In this document: one piece after another, positions 57,601 to 64,000 of the stretch
How the letters are laid out: the number at the start of each line of letters is the position of its first letter
How positions within the stretch are numbered: the stretch's first letter is position 1
NCBI GenBank assembly: GCA_021613375.1
Contig: CM038711.1
Span: 16,299,076 to 16,363,075 of the forward strand
From: Megaleporinus macrocephalus
Lineage: Eukaryota > Chordata > Actinopteri > Characiformes > Anostomidae
Direction of reading: 5' to 3'
DNA length: 64,000 bases
Notes under the pieces: generated by a model
Seen by the model: only the letters and a program-made list of their open reading frames with translations
Database searches by the model: none
What the model was told of the DNA's origin: nothing
Program-made: the position numbers and the translations under genes

Positions 57601-60212
57601 TAAGTTACTCATTGATTTCAAGGTCTTGTTTATAATATTTACAGCTATTAATTGCACAGTTCTGGCCTATGGTACTGCTCTGTTGGAAGCATTTTAGCCT
57701 TTAGTATTTAGCCCTTTAGCCCTAGTTAATAGTAGTTTGTGGATGATCCTGTTGTGTATAGTTCCTAATCTCTGAAGATTAGAAAACGCTTTGAGAGTGC
57801 TATATGTTGAAATTAGCATTATTATTATTTATTTATTTAAAATGTTATTATTATTGTTGTTTTTTGTTATACATATTTATAAAATATTTGGTTGTATTGC
57901 TGTTGGATTTTACACACTAAATGTATGGAGAGACATGTATGTGGCCAAGAATGCTGTAGGGCTCGATGGAAGGTCATGGCTTTGTGACCCCCGGCATTTG
58001 GGGCTTTTTATGACAAGCAACACTTGGCTTGAGAACAAGACCCTGCAATGTTATCTTAAGAACTTCTATTCGAGAACCACTCCACCCAGGAGATTACGAC
58101 TTGGCCAGGTGTAACCAAAACGGCCCGAAGGAGTAGGAAGGCAGGCCTAAAAAAGACAATGCAGCTGAGACATGATTGAGACCAGGGTAGATCAGGGTCT
58201 GAGAGCTCAGAGAAACGTTGGTACAGCAGTCCAAGAATAAAAAGCTTTCTCTCTGAACTGGTCTCCCTCTTCATGCTGACAGCAAATACAAAGTTATGAC
58301 AATGGCATTAATCCATTTCAGCGGAAAGCTAACAGTTTTTGGACTTAACACAAGTGCAGCAGAATTAAAATATCACAAAACAAAACAATTATTTATTATT
58401 TGTGCTCTTGCGAGAACAAAATACCACAATTGAAATAAATGCTTTAGCTTTTATCTGCTTACTTGTAAGTGAAATAATGAAGGAATACCACAGATCTGGT
58501 CCTGGAATAGCTAAACAGTAAATTTTCCAATTACTTTTGAGTCCCTAAAAATGAAGGACTATGTACAAAATCTGAGTAAACGATTCATGAAAGATCTCAC
58601 ACTGGTATATAAGGTAATAATCTATTAATTAAATATATGAGATTTGATTAAAGCCTGCTATGGAATATTTAAAAAAATGTATGACTTAAAATCTATTCTA
58701 AGCATTTTGCACAGCTGCATAAATAGCCATTTTTTGCATGATTTTATTTCCATGGAAATCCATGATCTGACTTAAAGCCTTAGATGAGATGGAATAAAAC
58801 AGACAAAATATTTTTGAAATGTAATGTTATTTAAATGTAAATTAAAAATTGCTGCCAAAAATTAAACACGGTTAGTCTAATCAGATGTCTCTTCTCTGAA
58901 TACTACATTATTTCAACCCTGTGCATAGAGGGAGAGAATTTTGGGTCTGCTTGTGGAGAATTGTGGGCGAGTTAACTATGGTCCTGCCCTGGATGAACAA
59001 CGCAAAGGTACTGTGAAATAACTGTACTCAATGTTATGCCATAAAGGTATAGACAATTCATCAATTCACTGTTGTTAAATAAATAAATCAAATATATATG
59101 CACAGGCCTTGTTGGCGATATCACTCTTAACCACACCCCTCTAAAGAAGTTCACCATGTACTCACTGGACATGACCCACAATTTTATCAGCAGGTCAGTA
59201 ATGCTTATTGTATTTTATATTCAGCTGTATATTACATAGGAAATAATAGTTCATTGATATGACATATACGTTCACTTATATTTAACCATTTTAAGTTAGA
59301 ATTTTTTATTTTGAATCCAAAATTGTCTATATGAATTACACATTCTAATTCAAGCATTGCCATTTTTTTTATTTTGCTACAGATAAGCTTCACTATTTGA
59401 TAAGTGGGTCAGAAAATTAATTAATTCTATATTAGGTACCTTAGTACTTAGTACAGCAATTGGAATCTAAATAACAGGAATGTTTCTATATGTAATAGGT
59501 TGCAGTCACTAAAATGGAAGTCTATACGTCAAAATCCCCTCTACCCTGCATTCTTCAGAGGTAGTCTGATAGTGGAAGGTCAGCCTAAAGACACCTTTAT
59601 CAAGCTGCCGGTGAGTTCTAAGTCCAACAGTGCAACATGTCCCCAATGATTTATTAATACATTTTTCAGACATATAAATATTCTTTAAAAGTTGTTTGGA
59701 ACAGTAATTACACTCAGTAAGTCAATTGCCTGCTACATTTATTGCCAGGGGTGGCACAAAGGTGTCATCATTGTGAATGGGCAAAATCTTGGACGCCACT
59801 GGTCTGTTGGTCCTCAGAATTCCCTCTATCTCCCTGGTCCATGGTTAAATAGTGGCGATAACCAGGTGAAAGTGAAGCTAAATAAACAACAAGTCCATTA
59901 ATATTTTTTTTATTTCAGAATCTGTATTAAATACATTTACACACAATTACACATAAATAATAAGGGATTATCTCCTATATAAAATGTACCTTTTTTTCTA
60001 TTTTCTATTTTCTATTTAGACCTGTTACTGCAAGAGTACTTTTTGTGAAATATGTGTAAAACTGCTAAGTTCTACTGTTCTTTTTCTTTTTTGTTTGTCA
60101 GCTGATTGTGTTTGAGGAGCATAGATCTGAGGGCAAAGTCTACTTTGAAGAGAATCCACAGCATGGCAAGATAACTGATGTGTCCAGACAACTATTTTGT
60201 ACTCTCCTCTAA
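45664..60212 (+). CDS. glb1l2/3-like: Beta-galactosidase-like GH35 protein, GLB1L2/GLB1L3 type (18 exons)
   Basis: Family 35 glycoside hydrolase, a retaining exo-beta-galactosidase fold. Exons: 45664-45827, 45928-45996, 46128-46223, 50833-50941, 51018-51110, 52407-52488, 52677-52741, 52897-52981, 54285-54422, 56635-56715, 56811-56917, 57012-57158, 57291-57362, 58929-59007, 59106-59193, 59499-59610, 59749-59865, 60102-60212. They sum to 1815 nt (604 residues plus stop); every junction is GT-AG and keeps phase. Key blocks are [53 protein letters not shown] with acid/base Glu161, [13 protein letters not shown] with nucleophile Glu235, [18 protein letters not shown] and [14 protein letters not shown]. 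Relatives have about 50 extra N-terminal residues including a signal or anchor. A plausible acceptor (TGCTTTCAG, about 45640) precedes the first exon, so a further 5' exon probably exists. GLB1L2 versus GLB1L3 orthology is unresolved. Confidence 0.92.
47668..49450 (-). mobile_element. 5'-truncated CR1/L2-like LINE
   Basis: Non-LTR retrotransposon on the minus strand. The reverse transcriptase part (49440 to about 48830) includes [39 protein letters not shown] and the catalytic YADD box in [12 protein letters not shown]. After a break the C-terminal domain (about 48762-48310) reads [29 protein letters not shown] and [20 protein letters not shown]. The 3' end finishes in AGCGCTATACAAATAAACTT plus TTGAC units (47668-47690). 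The endonuclease and ORF1 are missing. A frameshift or stop between the two long frames (about 48770-48830) marks it as dead. Confidence 0.88.
49511..49861 (+). repeat. Interspersed repeat copy B (uninterrupted)
   Basis: Collinear with 38224-38551 plus 42009-42088, and continuous across the point where copy A carries the LTR element. It therefore serves as a paralogous empty site. Ends in GACTTG-type short tandem units. Confidence 0.82.
51180..52326 (+). mobile_element. Tc1/mariner-superfamily relic (family A) in a GH35 intron
   Basis: The left end CAACCTTGGTTTAAAAAAAG pairs with the inverted right end TTTTTTGGAAATGGGGTTG. TA flanks both sides (51178-51179 and 52327-52328). The right half keeps transposase remnants, for example [20 protein letters not shown] near 51845-51905, corresponding to the DNAxPH segment, but in broken frames. 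It lies between GH35 exons 5 and 6. Confidence 0.82.
53372..53490 (+). repeat. LINE/SINE-like tail fragment
   Basis: GGCTTTTATTGTCATTCCATT then ACACAGTGAAATTTCATTCT is a string seen in many fish interspersed repeats. The family is not named and the edges are approximate. Confidence 0.45.
55072..55378. mobile_element. Solo-LTR-like insertion with 5-bp target duplication
   Basis: The termini are TGTCACGG and CGTGACA. The 307-bp element is flanked by identical TTTTG pentamers (55067-55071 and 55379-55383). TG...CA ends and a 5-bp duplication fit a solo LTR of a Gypsy or retrovirus-like element. On the minus strand an ATTAAA hexamer precedes the end by about 60 bp, suggesting that orientation. 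Lies in the intron between GH35 exons 9 and 10. Confidence 0.75.
57855..58301 (+). mobile_element. Solo LTR related to the endogenous retrovirus at 38552
   Basis: Starts TGTTGTTTTTTG and ends AAAGTTATGACA. It shares CTGGTCTCCCTCTTCAT, GCTGACAGCAAA and other blocks with the LTRs at 38552 and 41519, in the same order and at similar length (about 447 versus 479-490 bp), but with much more divergence. No target duplication can be seen. It lies between GH35 exons 13 and 14. Confidence 0.72.
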
Positions 60213-60430
60213 AACAAGGAATGATGTTTTCTGTTACAACTCACTCTCAATTCATGACTGTAATATGCACAGGTAACTCTCCTAGGCCCAAACTGTTTTT
60301 CGTTTTTGAAGAGGGCATTTAATTTGTGTAACAAAAAAAAGTTAAACAAATACAAACATAAAGCATTAATCTACTTTGACCTCTATTTAAACGAAACATA
60401 ATGGCAATAAATTGAATGTTTTTCCTTATT
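60213..60430 (+). other. GH35 gene 3' untranslated region with poly(A) signal
   Basis: AATAAA at 60406-60411, about 195 bp past the stop codon. The cleavage point is inferred. Confidence 0.55.
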
Positions 60431-60589
60431 CATTTTATATTTTTGTTATAAATATAATGGTTTTATAAATATATGTATATTCTGAAATTGGTTCTGTAAC
60501 TCAATCCAGTGGGTCAGGAGCAAAGTGATATAATTGTGCTTGGACATAAAAGAAGCATCTAAGAAAAATCTACTCCTTTTTGAACAAAG

Positions 60590-60862
60590 ATGAGCCGAAG
60601 CAAATTTATGAGTAAAGCTCCTCAAAGAGGAAGCGCAAAGAATTTAGGTATTTGTGATATTATGAAAAGATTCAGGGAAGTTCTCTGGGCTCAAGTTCAT
60701 CTAAAATGGACTGATGCCTGGTGGAAACATGTATTGTGGTCTGACGAGTCATCCTTTAAAACTATTTATGTAAATAACAGATATTGTGTTCTCCAACTAA
60801 TCATTGATGACATAATGAATACAACCACAAAAAAAGAAATGCTTTGCAACAAATGTCTTAAA
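60590..60862 (+). pseudogene. Tc1-like transposase fragment
   Basis: An open frame starting MSRSKFMSKAPQRGSAKN contains WAQVHLKWTDAWWKHVLWSD then ESSF, the region around the first catalytic Asp-containing WSDES block of Tc1 transposases. About 90 codons survive. The N-terminal part is shortened by deletion and the rest of the catalytic core is gone. Confidence 0.72.
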
Positions 60863-62954
60863 TAATCACAACCATTCAGTATAGTCTAACATACCCTTTC
60901 CACTGAGTTAGATTGCATTGCACTTGTCCAAGTTTAAGATTGCAGTAGGTTTGTGTGATAAGTCTCAGTAAACCATTATCAAGCAGTGGCAGCTCTAGGA
61001 TTTTTTTGAGTAAGGGGCCGTCAAGGGGCCACAATACTGATAGAGGTATTTGTCCAACATTCTTGCACAAAATCCCCGGTTTTGGTAAGGTGTATACACT
61101 TCAACTGTCACAAGTGGTGATAAACAAACCAATAAAAATTAAAGTTATGGCAAATCTTATCACCATAAGGTGTAAGAATTCGGTGAACGAATGTACCATT
61201 TCACAAGATAACAATATCAGACATTTCATACATCACAGCATTAACTGTTGTTGCTCTCCCTAAATGATTTCTGACCTGATGAGGGATTGGGGGTGGCATG
61301 CTCTTGACCATCCTTACGCACACTTTTGGCCAAAAACTGCTGAATTCCTGCCTGATACTGACCTTTTCTTTTCATATTCTCTATCATTGTCAAACATTAT
61401 AGTTATTGTTAACACACAAATGTAGAGAAGTACGTGAATTAGCATTACATTTATTAGCGAAATGCTAACTTGTATGTTTAAACACAAGAACGGCCTCAGT
61501 TAACATTACTGTTAACTAATGTTAGCTGCTTAATTTAATGTTTGTCAGACTTAGGCTACGTGACAGTTGGGAGTAAATTGGGATTTGTGACTAAACTCCC
61601 CAACGTGCACTGCCATCGGTTGACAGCAGAAAAGGCTTGTTCGAAATACAGGGGAGGAGGTTAGAAAAGAGTCTCAACTTGGACAGTCGCCACCTGAGCG
61701 AGCCTACGTGAACAATGGCGAGTCTTGTAGTGTTTGCTCTCTTTACAGCTGATGAAGTAGACGCAATAGAAAAATAGTAAAAAGAAATAGTAAAAAGAAA
61801 GAAAAGAATTAGAAAGAGTAGAAGGAAAAATAGATCCAAGGGCAATAGTGATGTAGTGCTTCAAACGACACTCACAAAGTCAAAAATCTACGGCACTTGA
61901 GCCTCATGTTCATGAAAATGAACTGGCATGCTAGGAGACATGATAGTATTAGCGTAAATGTAAGGTCTTTAAAGAGTTTTAGAGGGGATATATATTTTAC
62001 AGAAAAAAAAGTTAAACGTCAGAGGTGTCTGCGGAGCTTCTAACCCATGAGGATTAAGCTCTGTCGTCATGAAGCCGTTTCTCGGCTTGCGCAGTTCGTG
62101 GACAGCAACTGCAGCGACTGTGTGTGAAGCCTGCAGCCGCCTCGCACTCGCTAGATGTTAACGTAGTATGTTATCGTGACGCGACGGTGGAGCCGACTCA
62201 AGTCGGACAAAAAAAACTAACCCGCTTGCACCATACTGAGCCAGGCAGCGATCGGGCTGCGCGGCGCCGTGTGAAGTCAAACACGTCTAATCTTCTTCTG
62301 TAAGCTTTATTCACGCTGGACATTCCTATTTGGCTTATTAGTGCTACTAGTGCCTGGGCATGGAATTGCATCCACCTATAATCTGATTGTATTGTAAAAG
62401 TAGCAATAAATTCGAATAAAGGCTTAATAAAGCATGGTACAATCCCAGTTTTGTTGGTAACATTATCAAGGCAATCTGCAAGCATGCACGTTTAGACGGT
62501 TAAAATAACAATGGCAAATAAACCTCTTCCTTGTTGCATTCCACCAACTGTCAATGGCTGGCAGTAAGAAAAAAAATGTTTGCCGCAGTTACCATTGTGT
62601 TTTCATTTGCTGAATGGGCTGTAAATCATAGTTACACGTGTTCGGATGAGTGCAATTCTCGAAAAACAACTAGAGATAAAAGATAGCCTGAATGTTGAAG
62701 CCTTGCGCAATTAGCGTAACGAAGGGAGGGCACAAACGTATCATCCTCGAAGGTCATGTTTAGCAATACAGCGTATAACTACGTAGCCGTGTCAGAGATC
62801 CGATGGAATACATAGTATAAGATACTGTTTAAATATTGTTTAAAACTTTTAAATGTGCCTACTGGCAGAGCAAAAGTAACCATTCTTTTTGTTTATTTTG
62901 TTTTGACTCTAGAAGTTGATTATCGTTTAGTTCCATAGTAAGTCTTAACCACAA
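60863..62954. other. Intergenic DNA, with a CpG-rich patch
   Basis: No exon recognised. The patch at about 62040-62290 is much richer in CG dinucleotides than its surroundings (GACGCGACGG, GCTGCGCGGCGCCG). It could be a promoter of the gene starting at 62955, with an untranslated exon, or part of a repeat. The minus-strand frames at 61591-61864 and 62198-62485 have no recognised motif. Confidence 0.4.
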
Positions 62955-63056
62955 ATGGACGTCGGCACGGTTCTAGGTTGCGCTCTCGCTGCTGCTTTTG
63001 GAGGTTTCGTGTTTGCTGCTTATAAACTTGGCTTACTTTACCGGCTGTTCCACAAG
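62955..63056 (+). CDS. First coding exon of an unrecognised gene, hydrophobic N-terminus
   Basis: ATG in the context ACAAATGG opens a 34-codon frame, MDVGTVLGCALAAAFGGFVF then AAYKLGLLYRLFHK, ending at a clean donor AAG|GTATGT. Residues 4-29 are strongly hydrophobic and small-residue rich, followed by Lys/Arg. This looks like a signal anchor or N-terminal membrane segment of an endomembrane or mitochondrial outer-membrane protein. I do not recognise the family. The next exon is not found before the window ends at 64000. Confidence 0.6.
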
Positions 63057-63745
63057 GTATGTATTCAAATAATCAGCCATTTTATGAGTCAGCAGCAGTC
63101 GTTTAAGTTTTAGCTTTTGTCGAAGCAGAGCCGTAATGGTTGCAATAATAACAAGGAACAGCGTAAAGGGACTCAGAAGTGGTTAGCATAGCTTCTGACA
63201 TGTTTAGAGTTAAAACAGTATTGGCCCTTTTGCCAATACCGACCTAACACATTAGCGTCCTAGAGACTGATCTGTTTTATCCACCAAACCTTTTTAACTG
63301 TGTACAAGCTTGTCGTTTTTCTGAAATTGAGTTAATAGTCGATGCAGAACAAAAGATGAATTTGGTGTTTAACCTAAAGCTGTTAAAATGTTACCTAGTT
63401 CTTGTGTAATCTATTAGTTATTCTCTGTACACTTGTTAAACATATAATACATTTTCTGTAAGGAATAAAATAATGTCTTAACTGAATCCAAGAAGGTGCA
63501 ATATTTATCTTGTCTGTTGTCTGGTGAAAGGTAAACACCCAAAAGACATGTGCTCTTAATCAAAAGTTAGAGTTAAGTTAAACTTGGGGTTCACCTATTC
63601 TCTATTATTAGTTCAGGGCAAACAATTTCAGTATTGAAAAGGAAACGTAGAAGAGCAATGATATACATCATCCTTTATGGTAGCCTACATTTATCTCGAC
63701 ATATATAGTGACAGCATGATTTGTTTGTCAATAATTAAATACAGT

Positions 63746-63776
<31 letters not shown>

Positions 63777-64000
63777 GCATGCCCAAATCCTCATAATACG
63801 TTTACTCTGAGTGGCCCTTTTCATGGGCTTTTAAAGTGGGGGGATGCCTGGCATTTTTATTTTCTGCACAATTCAGTCATTGAGTTCGAAAGTACTTTAG
63901 TGGTTTAATGTGAAATGGGATGTTGTAGAGATTCATACTAACACTGATTTCTTTACATTTTTCAATCTTTTGAAGCGGTTCACGTTTATTTAATTTAAAC
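63057..64000 (+). other. Start of intron 1 of the unrecognised gene
   Basis: No further exon was identified. Contains an (ATA)n microsatellite at 63746-63776. Confidence 0.5.
63746..63776. repeat. (ATA)10 microsatellite
   Basis: An uninterrupted trinucleotide run of about 31 bp. Confidence 0.93.

Noticed and set aside
1..64000. CRISPR arrays, operons, bacterial promoters, rRNA or tRNA genes
   Set aside because: None seen. The sequence is vertebrate; the only tRNA-like match is the 18-base primer site of the LTR element.

Overview
The window looks like nuclear DNA of a teleost fish. Protein-coding genes are split by GT-AG introns, base composition is AT-rich, and there is a dense mix of fish-type repeats: Tc1/mariner relics, hAT elements, PIF/Harbinger elements, a CR1/L2-like LINE whose 3' end runs into (TTGAC)n, LTR elements, and long (TA)n and (ATT)n microsatellites. 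The species cannot be fixed from the sequence alone.

Four host genes are visible, all on the + strand. (1) napa, alpha-SNAP, 4135-11498: 11 coding exons that I could join into an intact 295-codon frame. Intron 1 is a probable GC-AG intron and carries a decayed Tc1 element. (2) A single-coding-exon beta-1,3-N-acetylglucosaminyltransferase of the B3GNT2 type, 17696-19000, 434 residues. (3) A GH35 beta-galactosidase-like gene of the GLB1L2/GLB1L3 type, 45664-60212: 18 exons that join into 604 codons, with both catalytic glutamates present. An upstream exon encoding the signal or anchor is probably missing from my model. (4) The first coding exon (62955-63056) of an unrecognised gene that continues past the right edge. 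No functional link between these genes is evident; alpha-SNAP acts in SNARE recycling, while the other two named genes act on glycans in the secretory or lysosomal pathway.

The stretch from about 21 to 42 kb holds no host gene I can support. From left to right it contains a Ty3/Gypsy relic (21.2-24.1 kb); a Tc1 relic split by a hAT element with an 8-bp target duplication (25.6-27.6 kb); a second hAT-like element with a perfect 8-bp duplication (28.97-30.19 kb); a head-to-head pair of PIF/Harbinger elements forming a multi-kilobase imperfect palindrome (about 30.6-38.1 kb), one of which carries a hAT derivative that still has a BED-finger ORF; and a young LTR retroelement (38552-42008). The LTR element has near-identical LTRs, a tRNA-Val primer site, a polypurine tract and only a broken env-like interior.

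The large introns of the GH35 gene hold a 5'-truncated LINE, a Tc1 relic with TA duplications, and two solo-LTR-like elements, one related to the young retroelement. Exon boundaries were chosen by splice consensus, reading-frame phase and remembered family sequence. Repeat edges are exact only where a target duplication is stated.
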